A stretch of DNA of 64,000 nt from Oxalobacteraceae bacterium AB_14 (GCA_000381565.1 KB906724.1:3122674-3186673); one strand, 5' to 3'; shown: positions 10,999 to 19,994, counted from the stretch's first letter. Made by a program: numbers and translations. The notes: a model not told the origin generated them from the letters alone.

Positions 10999-12345
10999 GG
11001 CGGTCGCCGTGGCGCCGGCTGCCGGCTTGGCGGCGGCTGCCGAGGCCGAGCGGCCATGGCGGATCAACGACACCGCAATCACCGCGATGACGGCCGGAAT
11101 GGCGATCGCCACGAAGTTCTGCTGCAGCGGCAGCGCCATGCCGACCAGCGTGCCGATCACGATCGGCGCGAGGATGGCGCCGCTGCGGCCCACGCCCGAC
11201 GCCCAACCGATACCGGTCGAGCGCACGGCGGCCGGATAGAACTGGCCGGCGTAGGCATAGGTGACGATCTGGGTGCCGATGGTCGAAGCGCCCGCCAGGC
11301 CGACCAGCAGGTACAGCACTTCGGTCGGCACCTTATAGCCCAGCAGCGTGATCGACACGGCGGCCAGCGAGTACATGCCGATCAGGACGTGCTTGATATG
11401 GAAGCGGTCCGCCAGCCAGCCGCCGCCGATCGCGCCGATCACCGCGCCGAAGTTCAGCACCAGCACGAAGGTCAGCGCGGAGCCGAAGCTGTAGCCGGCG
11501 CCGGCCATCAGCTTGGTCAGCCAGGAGCTGAGCGCATACACCATAAACAGGCACATGAAGAACGCGATCCAGAACATCGCCGTGCTGAAGCCGCGCCCAT
11601 CCTGGAACAGCTTGCGGATCGGCGCACCCTCGGCGCGGTCGTGGGCAGCCACGGTGTAGCGGTGGTCATCGTGGGCGCGGTAGCCGGGCTCCATGCGCGC
11701 CAGGATGGACTTCAGCTCGCCCAGGCGGTTCCGGCGTATCAGGAACGGCATCGATTCCGGCAAGGACTTCAGGATGAACGGTATCAGCACCACCGGCGCC
11801 CCGGCCGCCAGGAACACGGACGACCAGCCATAGGCCTCGATCATGCCCTTGCCCAGCAACGCGGCCAGCATGCCGCCCACCGCATAGCCGCTGAACATCA
11901 GCGTCACCATGGTGGAGCGGATTTTGCGGGGCGAGTACTCGGTCATCTGCGCGACGACGTTAGGCATCACGCCGCCGATGCCCAGGCCGGCCAGGAAGCG
12001 CATCGCGCTGAAGGCATACGGATCATGCGTCAGCCCGGCCGCGGCGGTGAAGACGCTGAACAGCGCCAGGCAAATGCCGATGGCGCGCGGACGGCCGATG
12101 CGGTCGGCCACGGTGCCGAGGAAGATCGCGCCGAACATCATGCCGAACAGCGCGGAGCTGACCATGAAGCCGGCGTTCTGCGCCGTCACGCCCATGCTCT
12201 TCATGATCGATGGCAGCGCGATGCCGGCGACGGCCAGGTCGTAGCCATCGCAGATGATGATGACCGCGCACCACGCCAGGACGCCGGCGTGGAAGCGGTT
12301 GAAGCGGGCCTGGTCCGCCAGTTTGTGGATGTCGATTTGCTGCAT
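10996..12345 (-). CDS. benK: aromatic acid:H+ symporter, MFS (BenK/PcaK type)
   Basis: This 449-residue MFS protein has 12 predicted membrane segments. It carries the AAHS-family marks: DGYDLAVAG in the first segment, where the aspartates are needed for aromatic acid uptake, and the loop GTVADRIGRPRA between helices 2 and 3. It imports benzoate or a related aromatic acid. It starts at 12345, 51 bp after benE, with which it originally formed a minus-strand transport operon. The transposon now separates it from the benE promoter and operators. Its stop codon falls in the terminal repeat of the MITE-like element. PcaK-like 4-hydroxybenzoate transport is the main alternative, but context favours benzoate. 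Confidence 0.88.
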   Translation of the reverse strand: MQQIDIHKLADQARFNRFHAGVLAWCAVIIICDGYDLAVAGIALPSIMKSMGVTAQNAGFMVSSALFGMMFGAIFLGTVADRIGRPRAIGICLALFSVFTAAAGLTHDPYAFSAMRFLAGLGIGGVMPNVVAQMTEYSPRKIRSTMVTLMFSGYAVGGMLAALLGKGMIEAYGWSSVFLAAGAPVVLIPFILKSLPESMPFLIRRNRLGELKSILARMEPGYRAHDDHRYTVAAHDRAEGAPIRKLFQDGRGFSTAMFWIAFFMCLFMVYALSSWLTKLMAGAGYSFGSALTFVLVLNFGAVIGAIGGGWLADRFHIKHVLIGMYSLAAVSITLLGYKVPTEVLYLLVGLAGASTIGTQIVTYAYAGQFYPAAVRSTGIGWASGVGRSGAILAPIVIGTLVGMALPLQQNFVAIAIPAVIAVIAVSLIRHGRSASAAAAKPAAGATATA

Positions 12346-12395
12346 GGTGTTGATCCCCTTGTTGTAGTTGTGTTGGTGCTGCGGTGTGATGAAAC

Positions 12396-12929
12396 TTATG
12401 CTGGCGTGGCCGGGCGCAGTACACGGTGCGCGACCATGCCGATCAGGATGCCCCAGAACGCCGAGCCCAGACCGAGTAAGGTCATGCCGGAGGCGGTGGC
12501 GAGGAAGGTCAGCACGGCCGCTTCGCGCTCCGGCGCGGTGACGATCTGCGTCAGGTTGACGGTGATGGGACCGAGCAGCGCCAGTCCGGCCAGCGCGACG
12601 ATCAGCTCCCTGGGCAAGGCGGCGAACAGCATGACCACCGAGCCGCCGCACAAGCCGGCCAGTAAATAAAAAGCGCCGTTGGCGATGCCGGCGACATAGC
12701 GCTTGGCCGGATCCTCGTGCGCGTCGCGGCCGGTGCACATGGCGGCGGTAATGGCGGCGATCGCGATGGTAATGCCACCCGTGAAAGCTGTGACCAGCGA
12801 AACCACGCTGTTGACCACGACGATGCGGCGCACCGGCACGTCGTAGCCGGCGCTCTTGAGTATCGCCATGCCGGGCAGGTATTGTCCGCTCAGCGTCGTC
12901 AGCACCAGCGGCAGCGCGAGGCTGAAGGT
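12396..12929 (-). pseudogene. benE: benE 3' part (benzoate/H+ symporter), severed by the transposon
   Basis: These 177 codons (FSLALPLVLTTLSGQYLPGMA onward) are the C-terminal half of a BenE-family benzoate symporter and contain its last membrane segments. The N-terminal half lies 15 kb away at 27917-28599. Joining the two at the duplicated AAGGT restores one continuous frame of 403 codons with the family spacing after the WAST residues. There is no native start here. An in-frame ATG at 12905 could give a truncated protein, but that would not be a working transporter. benK lies 50 bp downstream. Confidence 0.9.
12925..12929. repeat. target-site duplication AAGGT, left copy
   Basis: AAGGT directly precedes the left transposon end and recurs directly after the right end (27917-27921). 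Five bp is the normal duplication length for Tn3-family elements. The reading frame of benE confirms it: WAST on one side and TFSLALP on the other share the ACC codon within this duplication. Confidence 0.9.
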
Positions 12930-12981
12930 GGCTAATTATGCCCATCCCCTCGAAAAGGTAAAAGTTCTCATAACTGATTGA
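12930..12981 (+). repeat. left terminal inverted repeat of the transposon
   Basis: Read inward, it starts GGCTAATTATGCCCATCCCC. Compared with the right end (read inward GGCTATTTCTACCCATCCCC), about 43 of 51 positions match, including an uninterrupted 26-bp core at 12941-12966. The 3' end of tnpT lies within this repeat. The outer bases are not the GGGG usual for Tn3 ends, but the duplication fixes the boundary. Confidence 0.85.
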
Positions 12982-14026
12982 TTTTGTGGGCAACGCTGCT
13001 GTCGGTCTGGGTAGAACTGTGTTCGCGCTCAGTCAGTTTTTGAATCAACCCCAGCCTTTCCTGATCTGCCTTTTCCGCCTTTGCCTCAGCGCTGGCCAGT
13101 TGATGAGTAAGCATTTCTGCCTGTTTTTGCGCGGCTGCCCCCATCATATTGGCTTCCGTCAACGCCTGTTGTGCCATCTTTAGCCGGTGATCCAGTTCAA
13201 CACGCGCTGCCGATAGTTCCTTCACCTGATACGTCAGTTGGTCCCGCTCGCTTTTCACGGCGCCCAGCGCGGCCTGAGCCCCTTGGGCCGTCTGCCGCAA
13301 CCGCGCGTTGTCGGCATCGAGTTGCGACAGCTTGGTCTCCTGCTGCGCAAGTGTTGCCTGTTGCGCCGCTTGTCGCTGCTGGCCGCTCGCCAAATCCTGC
13401 TCCAGGCGCGCGATGCGCTGCTCGAACGCCTGCCGATCTTCCGTCCTCTGTCGTGCAGTCGTTTCCTGGTAATGCTCGAATTGGACCCGCGTCTGTGTCA
13501 GCTGCTGCGTGAGCGACTGAACTTCCGCTCCCCGGTCGGCAAGACGCTGCTGTAGGCCGGCATTTTCGGTACGGGCAGCCGTCAACGACACTTCGCCCGC
13601 ATGCTGGTCTTTCTGCAGGCGCTCGAAGCTCGTTTTTAGCTGCGCCAACTCCTGAGCCAGGTGATCCTTGGCCTCGGTCAGCGCGCCCATGTCGGCCGCT
13701 GCAAGCTTTAACCGTTCGGCCATCGCTTCCTGCTCTTGCCGGTGACTCTCCCGCGCCAACCCCAGCTGATGCGCAAGATCGGCCTGCAGCTTCTCATAGA
13801 TGTCTTTGACGGCGCGTACCAGTTCAGCCGGCAAGCCCAATTCGGCTTCGGCAATGGTCTCCTGATGCTCGCTCTTCCAGCGTTTCAGCATCGGCGCAAT
13901 CGTACTTTTGCTGCCGGTGCCGCCCAGTGCTTCGCGCACGTTGTCGACGGTCGGGTTTTTGCCTTCCACCGCGAGCTTTGCAGCCGCTTTGGCGACTTGC
14001 GAATATAGGATACCGGCACGAGCCAT
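12968..14026 (-). CDS. tnpT: TnpT-like cointegrate resolution protein (KfrA-type N-terminus, long coiled coil)
   Basis: This 352-residue protein has an N-terminal KfrA-like DNA-binding region (LYSQVAKAAAKLAVEGKNPT, then GGTGSKSTIAPMLKRW). A very long Gln/Ala/Glu-rich coiled coil follows, from about residue 80 to the end. In Tn4651-type transposons TnpT, divergently encoded from the tyrosine recombinase TnpS, binds the resolution site and is needed to resolve cointegrates. The same arrangement is seen here. GGAGTGG precedes ATG 14026, which decides the start over an in-frame TTG at 14041. Transcription runs outward through the left end towards benE' and benK. A plasmid KfrA relative is the alternative, but position argues for TnpT. 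Confidence 0.8.
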   Translation of the reverse strand: MARAGILYSQVAKAAAKLAVEGKNPTVDNVREALGGTGSKSTIAPMLKRWKSEHQETIAEAELGLPAELVRAVKDIYEKLQADLAHQLGLARESHRQEQEAMAERLKLAAADMGALTEAKDHLAQELAQLKTSFERLQKDQHAGEVSLTAARTENAGLQQRLADRGAEVQSLTQQLTQTRVQFEHYQETTARQRTEDRQAFEQRIARLEQDLASGQQRQAAQQATLAQQETKLSQLDADNARLRQTAQGAQAALGAVKSERDQLTYQVKELSAARVELDHRLKMAQQALTEANMMGAAAQKQAEMLTHQLASAEAKAEKADQERLGLIQKLTEREHSSTQTDSSVAHKINQL

Positions 14027-14212
14027 GACCACTCCATTCAATTAAGTAACGTATTATGTGTTACGTAATAATACGATAAATAACGATTAAAGTTCTTCGC
14101 TAATTTAAATATTTTAAGCTTCTATAATGTACGTTACAGTATGCTATGCCGCCCGCAGCATGCTATGCTCATCGTAATCTCGTTACGAGCGCGCATTTCG
14201 CGCGACGCCACC
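14027..14212. other. putative resolution site (rst-like) between tnpT and tnpS
   Basis: This AT-rich gap between the divergent tnpT and tnpS genes holds the structures expected of a TnpS/TnpT recombination region. There is an inverted pair GTAAC...GTTAC near 14047-14064. There are also two 12-bp near-direct repeats, AGTATGCTATGC (about 14139) and AGCATGCTATGC (about 14158), separated by 7 bp. Promoters of both genes must also lie here. The exact crossover point cannot be set by eye. Confidence 0.5.
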
Positions 14213-15232
14213 ATGGCCATCACACCCACCGTACTCGAAGCCGACGAAATGCCCAATACTGGGTCGGTGCCTGCTATCCGTACCGCCGTTACGCCGCACG
14301 ATGACCACGACTTGGCCGCGCGGCACCGCGCCTTCCTGGCGGCCGCCACCTCCGACAATACGCGCCAGGCGTATCGATCGGCGATCAAGCACTACCTGGA
14401 CTGGGGCGGCGTGCTGCCGGCCGACGAGCCGGCCGTCATCCGCTATCTGGTGCGGTATGCCGACGCGCTCAATCCGCGCACCCTGGCGCTCCGCCTGACG
14501 GCGCTCTCGCAATGGCACGTCCATCAGGGCTTCGCCGATCCGGCGGCCACCCCGACCGCGCGCAAGATCCTGGCCGGGATCGCGCGCACCAACGGACGTC
14601 CGAAGAAGAAGGCAAAGGCGCTGCCGATCGTGGATCTGGAACTGATCGTGGCGACACTGGCCAGCCAGGGTACGCTGAAGGCGGCGCGCGATAACGCGCT
14701 ACTACAGGTGGGCTTTTTCGGGGGATTCCGGCGCAGCGAGCTGGTGAGCATCGAGGTCGATCACATTGCCTGGGACGCGCAAGGAATCACGATCACGCTA
14801 CCGCGCTCGAAGACGGACCAGACCGGTGAGGGCGTGGCCAAGGCGATCCCCTATAGCGCCGGGCCGTGCTGCCCGGCGACGGCGTTGCGGACTTGGCTGG
14901 ACGCCGCCGGCGTGACCAGCGGCGCGGTCTTCCGGTCGATCAGCAAGTGGAGTGTAATGGGCAACGATGGATTAAACCCGGCCAGCGTGAACACCATCCT
15001 GGCCAGCGCAGCTAAACTAGCCAAGCTCAGCTATGTGCCGGAACTGTCGAGCCACAGCCTGCGGCGCGGCATGGCCACCAGCGCCTACCGCGCTGGCGCC
15101 GACTTCCGCGACATCAAGCGGCAAGGCGGTTGGCGCCACGACGGCACAGTGCAGGGCTACATCGAGGAGGCCGGGTTGTTCGAGGAGAACGCTGCCGGTA
15201 GTTTGCTGCGCTCTCGGGTCAAATCGGCCTGA
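14213..15232 (+). CDS. tnpS: TnpS-like tyrosine recombinase
   Basis: This 339-residue tyrosine recombinase has the full catalytic set: Arg in FGGFRRSEL, Lys in PRSKTDQTGEG, the HSLRRG box, the GGWRH His/Trp, and the Tyr nucleophile in VQGYIEEAG near the C-terminus. The N-terminal core-binding SAM-like domain begins near residue 45 (STRQAYRSAIKHYLDWG-like). Paired with divergent tnpT it should resolve the cointegrate made by Tn3-type transposition. ATG 14213 is taken as the start. In-frame ATGs at 14141 and 14165 would add residues without family character. Its integrity contrasts with the broken tnpA. Confidence 0.85.
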   Translation: MAITPTVLEADEMPNTGSVPAIRTAVTPHDDHDLAARHRAFLAAATSDNTRQAYRSAIKHYLDWGGVLPADEPAVIRYLVRYADALNPRTLALRLTALSQWHVHQGFADPAATPTARKILAGIARTNGRPKKKAKALPIVDLELIVATLASQGTLKAARDNALLQVGFFGGFRRSELVSIEVDHIAWDAQGITITLPRSKTDQTGEGVAKAIPYSAGPCCPATALRTWLDAAGVTSGAVFRSISKWSVMGNDGLNPASVNTILASAAKLAKLSYVPELSSHSLRRGMATSAYRAGADFRDIKRQGGWRHDGTVQGYIEEAGLFEENAAGSLLRSRVKSA

Positions 15233-15298
15233 ATCGGCTTAGCACCCGAGTTTTTCGAATTCCGGGTGCCCCTGCTAGACAAGACAAAGGTTTTAGAA

Positions 15299-15973
15299 AT
15301 GAAAATACTAATTGTTGAAGACGAGCCCAAGACCGCCGCCTTCATAAAGCGAGGTTTCGTCGAGGAAGGTTTCTCTGCTGATCTCGCCACGGATGGGCCG
15401 GACGGGCTTCATCTCGCGCTGACGGGCGTATATGACCTCATCGTACTTGATGTCATGTTGCCCAAGCAGGACGGCTGGTCGGTGCTTACGCAGATCAAGG
15501 AACGCCTGCCCCGCCAGCCTGTGATTCTCCTCTCGGCACTTGACGCCGTTTCTCATCGAGTCAAGGGCCTGGACCTGGGCGCCGATGACTACCTGGTCAA
15601 GCCGTTTGCGTTTTCCGAATTGCTTGCCCGTGTGCGCAACGCCTTGCGTCGGACGCCGGCACAACAACCCGACATCTTGAGTTTGGCAGACCTCGACATG
15701 GACCTGGCTCGGCACAAGGCGTCACGGGCGGGAAAGCCGCTTGACCTCGCTCCACAGGAATACCGACTGCTCGAATACCTGCTTCGTCATCCCGGCGAGG
15801 TGCTGACCCGTACGCGGCTGGCCGAACAGATATGGGACATCAATTTTGACGGCGACAGCAACGTGGTGGACGTCGCTGTGCGCCGACTGCGGCGCAAGGT
15901 TGACGATCCCAGCGACCGGAAACTGATTCACACTCTGCGTGGCGTCGGCTATGTCATCGAAGAACGGCCTTGA
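15299..15973 (+). CDS. OmpR-family response regulator (CusR/CopR-like), transposon cargo
   Basis: This 224-residue regulator has a receiver domain with acidic residues E8/D9, phosphoacceptor D51 in LIVLDVMLP, and Lys in DDYLVKPF. A C-terminal winged-helix domain of the OmpR/PhoB type follows (LAPQEYRLLEYLLRHPGEVLTR to GVGYVIEE). The sequence is closest in style to heavy-metal regulators such as CusR, CopR and CzcR. It precedes the sensor kinase, whose start overlaps or adjoins its stop, and probably controls the downstream cargo genes. The inducing signal is unknown. It lies 66 bp after tnpS. Confidence 0.88.
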   Translation: MKILIVEDEPKTAAFIKRGFVEEGFSADLATDGPDGLHLALTGVYDLIVLDVMLPKQDGWSVLTQIKERLPRQPVILLSALDAVSHRVKGLDLGADDYLVKPFAFSELLARVRNALRRTPAQQPDILSLADLDMDLARHKASRAGKPLDLAPQEYRLLEYLLRHPGEVLTRTRLAEQIWDINFDGDSNVVDVAVRRLRRKVDDPSDRKLIHTLRGVGYVIEERP

Positions 15974-15977
15974 GCCA

Positions 15978-17378
15978 ATGGCCCTGATCGGGGAGCGCGG
16001 CTCGATCGCCTTTCGCCTCACGGTCTGGTACGCGCTCCTTAGCGTGGTATTGATCGCGTCGGCCGGCAGCATTCTGTACTGGGTTCTGGCTGACCGCCTG
16101 CGCCAGGAAGATGACCAATGGCTGGCCGGTCGGATCGCCCAGGTGCGCGGCATCCTGTCGTTACATTCCCGCGACACCGCAGCGCTCCAGGAAGAGGTTC
16201 ATCGCGACACCGCGATGCTTGCCGGTTCCTATCTGCGCGTGGTTGATGCCAATGGCATCAATGTGATAGAGGCACCGATTCCGCATGCCTTCGCGGGCGG
16301 ACGCCCATTTGCCGATCCCCGTTTTCGTACACGCGGCGACGAACAGGGCATGGACTGGGCTTCAGGCTCCGGGGAGACGTACAGACTCATGTCCGCTCGC
16401 GTCGGCATCATCGGCGCCGGATTTACGGTGCAGGTGGCAATGAACCGGACAAGTGAAGAGGAGGTGCTCGCGGCATACCGGCGCATTCTGTGGCTCGCTC
16501 TTTTCGCTTCACTTGCCATCGCCGTCATTGCGGGCTACCTAATCGCACGGCGCGGCCTGCAGCCAGTGTCCCGGCTGGCAGCGATCATCGCGGAGCTGAG
16601 CGCAGCACAGTTGCATCGGCACGTGGTGAACGACGACTGGCCTCGGGAGTTGCAACCGCTTGCCGCCAATTTCGACCAGCTCCTAGTGCGCCTGGATGAG
16701 TCGTTCGTCCGAATGTCCCGATTTTCCGCCGATATCGCGCACGAATTGCGTACCCCTCTCCACATTCTTCAGGGCGAAGCGGAACTGGCCCTTTCCAAGG
16801 ACCGCTCGAAAGAGCAATATCGCGACTGCATCGCATCGGCTACGGAGGAGTACGAGCGCCTGGCACGGATGGTGGATGCGTTGTTGTTCCTCGCCCGTAC
16901 GGAACAACCCGACTCGCTGCCTAACAAGCGAACGCTGGTCATTGAGCATGAGATCGCAGCCGTGTGCGATTTCTACCAGGCGCTGGCGGACGAGCAGGAA
17001 ACCACGCTGATCGCTGGCGGCTCGGGGACGGTGCTGGCTGATTCCGCCTTGTTGCGGCATGCGTTGGGCAATCTGATCATCAATGCACTAAACCACACTC
17101 CAAGCGGCGGGTCCGTTGTTGTCGATGTGACGAAAACATCTGATCGCGCTGTGGAAATCGTCGTCAGCGACACCGGAGAGGGCATTGCGCCGGAGGACTT
17201 GCCCCACGTTTTCGATCGTTTTTATCGTGCTGACAGCGCACGCTTCAGGCAGGGCGCTGGCACAGGACTGGGCCTTGCCATCGTCAGGTCAATCATGCTG
17301 CTTCACGGCGGATTGGTTTCTCTCGACAGTCAGCTTGGCCGCGGCACCACTGCGACACTGAGATTCCCGGCCACGTAA
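15978..17378 (+). CDS. sensor histidine kinase (CusS-like), transposon cargo
   Basis: This 466-residue membrane kinase has a first transmembrane helix (residues about 12-35) and a periplasmic sensor region of about 130 residues. A second helix (ALFASLAIAVIAGYLIA) and HAMP linker follow. The H-box is FSADIAHELRTPLH, and the ATPase domain has N (LGNLIINALNHT), G1 (VSDTGEGI) and G2 (GAGTGLGLAIV) boxes. It resembles heavy-metal sensor kinases of the CusS/IrlS group. A start at 15951, overlapping the regulator, is also possible; ATG 15978 puts the first helix at the usual distance. It should sense a periplasmic ligand and phosphorylate the regulator at 15299-15973. Confidence 0.87.
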   Translation: MALIGERGSIAFRLTVWYALLSVVLIASAGSILYWVLADRLRQEDDQWLAGRIAQVRGILSLHSRDTAALQEEVHRDTAMLAGSYLRVVDANGINVIEAPIPHAFAGGRPFADPRFRTRGDEQGMDWASGSGETYRLMSARVGIIGAGFTVQVAMNRTSEEEVLAAYRRILWLALFASLAIAVIAGYLIARRGLQPVSRLAAIIAELSAAQLHRHVVNDDWPRELQPLAANFDQLLVRLDESFVRMSRFSADIAHELRTPLHILQGEAELALSKDRSKEQYRDCIASATEEYERLARMVDALLFLARTEQPDSLPNKRTLVIEHEIAAVCDFYQALADEQETTLIAGGSGTVLADSALLRHALGNLIINALNHTPSGGSVVVDVTKTSDRAVEIVVSDTGEGIAPEDLPHVFDRFYRADSARFRQGAGTGLGLAIVRSIMLLHGGLVSLDSQLGRGTTATLRFPAT

Positions 17379-17568
17379 CGACGATATGAATCGTGCATTG
17401 CAAGATGACCAAATGGTCAGCTTCCGGTCATGTCGTGGCACTACTTCCTTTGCTATGATTGCGTCCACATGTAGTCGGCCCGCAACCTCAGCGCACGATT
17501 TTTCCATCCCCTGAACAGGCACCGATAGCGATCGGTCCCACTTGAATCCCATTGAAAGCGATGAATTA

Positions 17569-19194
17569 ATGGAAGAGTTTTTAATCGCTCAGTTTGATAT
17601 CTCTTTTATCGATGTCAGCGCCTATATTGGCCTAACGGCCGCCGGCATCATGACCCTGAACCTTTTTATTGGGCTGCTGCTTTCGGTGCACTACAACACC
17701 GAACTCCAGTGGCCTCATCGGCGTCTTCCGCTGCTGGAACTTCACAAATGGTCAGGTTACAGCGCTCTATTTGTTTCGCTGCTGCATCCCGCGTGGCTAC
17801 CATTAGCGAAAGCGGCCAACTACACAATCCTTGCTGTGTTTTTTCCTTTCATCACGCTCGAGCAGCCGATCCTGACGAGTTTGGGTGCGCTCGCAGCGTA
17901 CACATTGATATTTGTCGTGGTGACCGCGTACCTGAGAAACCGATTCAAATATACGTTGTGGAAAAAACTGCACTACGCAAGCTATGTCGTGATCGGCTCA
18001 TTTTTGGTCCACGGGATTTTCACCGAACCGTCATTGAAACATAACGCTGTGATCGACTATTTAGATGGTGGAAAGCTATTTATCGAAGCTTGCGCCCTTG
18101 TTTGTGTCGGCCTCGTTATCTGGCGCGTGACATATGGAACTAAACTTCGTGCTTTCAATGCAGCACAACAGCCAGAAGCGTCTTCTTGGCGTGGTGAACT
18201 GGTAATTCACTCGATCATCGATCTGCGCAATGACGTCAAAATGTTCCGTCTGGTGAACCCGCGTGGCGGGGATCTGCCTTTTGCGTTTTTACCAGGACAG
18301 TATCTGAGATTTCGACTCAAGCATGGCGAGAGCGTGTTTACCCGCAGTTACAGCATATGCTCGGCACCAGACTCGAAAGGTTTTTGCGACATAGCTGTGA
18401 AGCGTACGAGCGACGGCAAAGGGTCGGCGTATCTGTACGGCATGACGCAGGTGGGGCAAGTCCTGACATGCGATGGACCGCACGGCACTTTCACGTTCTC
18501 TGGCGCCGGTTCCGATGGCGTCGTTCTCATCGCTGGCGGTATCGGCCTCACGCCGCTGCTATCGATCATCCGCCATCTGGCGAACCAGAAGTGGCCGCAC
18601 GACGTGTTTCTTCTGTTTGCTGTCAGTACCCCGGCGCATGGTATGTTCGAGGAAGAACTACACGTACTCGCCGAACGATATCGGCATTTCCACTACTTGA
18701 TTTTGCCCTCGCGAATCGATGGATCGGCGTGGCCGGGGCCAAGCGGCCGCTTGCAGTCTTCTCATCTTGTGGAACTCGCCCCTCAGATTGCGCGCCTTCC
18801 AGTCTACCTGTGTGGTCCTGAGCCAATGATGTCGGCGACAATTTCCAGCCTTCGCAGTTTGGGCGTGGACGAAGCACAAATCCACACCGAATCATTCGGC
18901 GGCGCAATCATTCACGACGACGCACTACGCGCTGCGACCATCTTTTTTTCAAATTCAAAGAAAACCGGATTAGTCACTGCCGGCAAGACGCTGCTTGACG
19001 CAGCAGAAGAATACGGCGTACCGATCGAGTCGCTGTGCCGAACAGGGGTCTGCGGAACATGTAAAGTCCAGCTGATTTCAGGTGAAGTCAAGATGCACAC
19101 AGACACATCGCTTACAGCACGGGATATCCGCAATAACCTCGTCCTCGCTTGCCAGGCACGGCCGACCACATCAAAAATTGAAATCGCATGCTAA
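17569..19194 (+). CDS. ferric-reductase-like membrane domain fused to FAD/NAD reductase and C-terminal [2Fe-2S] ferredoxin
   Basis: This protein of about 541 residues has three parts. Residues about 10-190 form a membrane domain of roughly six helices with paired His residues (LHKWSGYSALFVSLLHP, KKLHYASYVVIGSFLVHG) as in haem-binding ferric reductases. Residues about 200-430 are an FNR-type domain with RSYSICS (FAD), GGIGLTPLLSII (NAD) and CGPEPMM. The C-terminal 90 residues are a plant-type ferredoxin with CRTGVCGTC and a later Cys near LACQA. It is predicted to move electrons between NAD(P)H, FAD, Fe-S and membrane haem. The acceptor (metal ion, oxidised lipid or exported protein) is unknown. 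ATG 17569 was chosen over TTG 17542; both lack a strong binding site. Confidence 0.8.
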   Translation: MEEFLIAQFDISFIDVSAYIGLTAAGIMTLNLFIGLLLSVHYNTELQWPHRRLPLLELHKWSGYSALFVSLLHPAWLPLAKAANYTILAVFFPFITLEQPILTSLGALAAYTLIFVVVTAYLRNRFKYTLWKKLHYASYVVIGSFLVHGIFTEPSLKHNAVIDYLDGGKLFIEACALVCVGLVIWRVTYGTKLRAFNAAQQPEASSWRGELVIHSIIDLRNDVKMFRLVNPRGGDLPFAFLPGQYLRFRLKHGESVFTRSYSICSAPDSKGFCDIAVKRTSDGKGSAYLYGMTQVGQVLTCDGPHGTFTFSGAGSDGVVLIAGGIGLTPLLSIIRHLANQKWPHDVFLLFAVSTPAHGMFEEELHVLAERYRHFHYLILPSRIDGSAWPGPSGRLQSSHLVELAPQIARLPVYLCGPEPMMSATISSLRSLGVDEAQIHTESFGGAIIHDDALRAATIFFSNSKKTGLVTAGKTLLDAAEEYGVPIESLCRTGVCGTCKVQLISGEVKMHTDTSLTARDIRNNLVLACQARPTTSKIEIAC

Positions 19195-19219
19195 CCCTAC
19201 AAAACATCACGAGAGCACA

Positions 19220-19930
19220 ATGAAAAAATTCCAATATGGATGGGTTGTTTTTGGTGTGCTCGCCACTGCCGGCACGGCGCAGTCGGAAGAGTTCACAGGT
19301 CAATATCTCGCCACAGGCAATCTTTCGACCCAGTCGCGCCTGATGCCCTCACTGAATAGTCGGCTGACAGCGAATTATGCGCCACCCGCCCTGACGGGCA
19401 ATTTCGATTTCCGTCTGGAGCGCTACACAGAGAACTCGTATCACACCGTCGATGGGAACATGACGCGCGAGCGGAAATTTGAAGCGCAAATCAATTTTAA
19501 TTTTCCACTCACCGAACATCTTACGGCAACTGTCGGGGCGCTGCGGCATGAAAATTACACGTTTCGTGACAACTATAACTGGGCTGTGGCGGGCTTGTCA
19601 TGGTCTGGCGATATCGCAAAAGACTTGAGTCTCACTACAGCGCTTTTTGCTGAAAAGCGTAACGGTGGTGGTCGCACTTTTTATGATCTGTCCGGAACTG
19701 CCGAGCACCGTTTCAATGAGAAGTATGGGGCGTTTGTCGCCGCTCATATTTACGAAAATTTGGGCGAGTTCGACGCATCGCCGTCTCATAAACGCGAATT
19801 CGAGACGGGCATAAATTACTATATTAGCAAACGATATTTTGCCGGAATTTCCTACTTCTATCATCAGCAGGTCGGCGATCCGAGTGACCGTTTTTCGTTT
19901 GTCAAACTGAAGGTTGGCGTAAATTTCTGA
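19220..19930 (+). CDS. putative outer-membrane beta-barrel protein, unknown function
   Basis: This 236-residue protein has a signal peptide (MKKFQYGWVVFGVLATAGTAQS) and no other hydrophobic helix. The mature part is rich in alternating polar/aromatic strands with turns, and ends in a strand closing with Phe (LKVGVNF), the C-terminal signature of outer-membrane barrels. I recognise no named family. It starts 25 bp after the flavoprotein gene and precedes the MFS gene. The three may therefore form one exported/electron-transfer/efflux unit under the upstream two-component system. Confidence 0.65.
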   Translation: MKKFQYGWVVFGVLATAGTAQSEEFTGQYLATGNLSTQSRLMPSLNSRLTANYAPPALTGNFDFRLERYTENSYHTVDGNMTRERKFEAQINFNFPLTEHLTATVGALRHENYTFRDNYNWAVAGLSWSGDIAKDLSLTTALFAEKRNGGGRTFYDLSGTAEHRFNEKYGAFVAAHIYENLGEFDASPSHKREFETGINYYISKRYFAGISYFYHQQVGDPSDRFSFVKLKVGVNF

Positions 19931-19994
19931 AAAGTGCGTTCTTGACATAGCCTCAAGCAGTTTTTATATATGGTTTCATGACGATGACGAAAAA

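Noticed and set aside
12396..12905. Separate short transporter gene starting at ATG 12905
   Set aside because: It lacks the first half of the BenE fold, and its missing part is found at the other side of the transposon.
12936..12940. TTATG before the uninterrupted repeat core as the edge of the transposon
   Set aside because: The matching bases on the right (TAGAA) differ. Taking the ends further out gives a perfect AAGGT duplication and restores the benE frame.
14047..14170. CRISPR-like or satellite repeats in the tnpT/tnpS gap
   Set aside because: There are only two short near-repeats with a 7-bp spacer; this fits a recombinase site, not an array. No CRISPR array was seen anywhere in the window.
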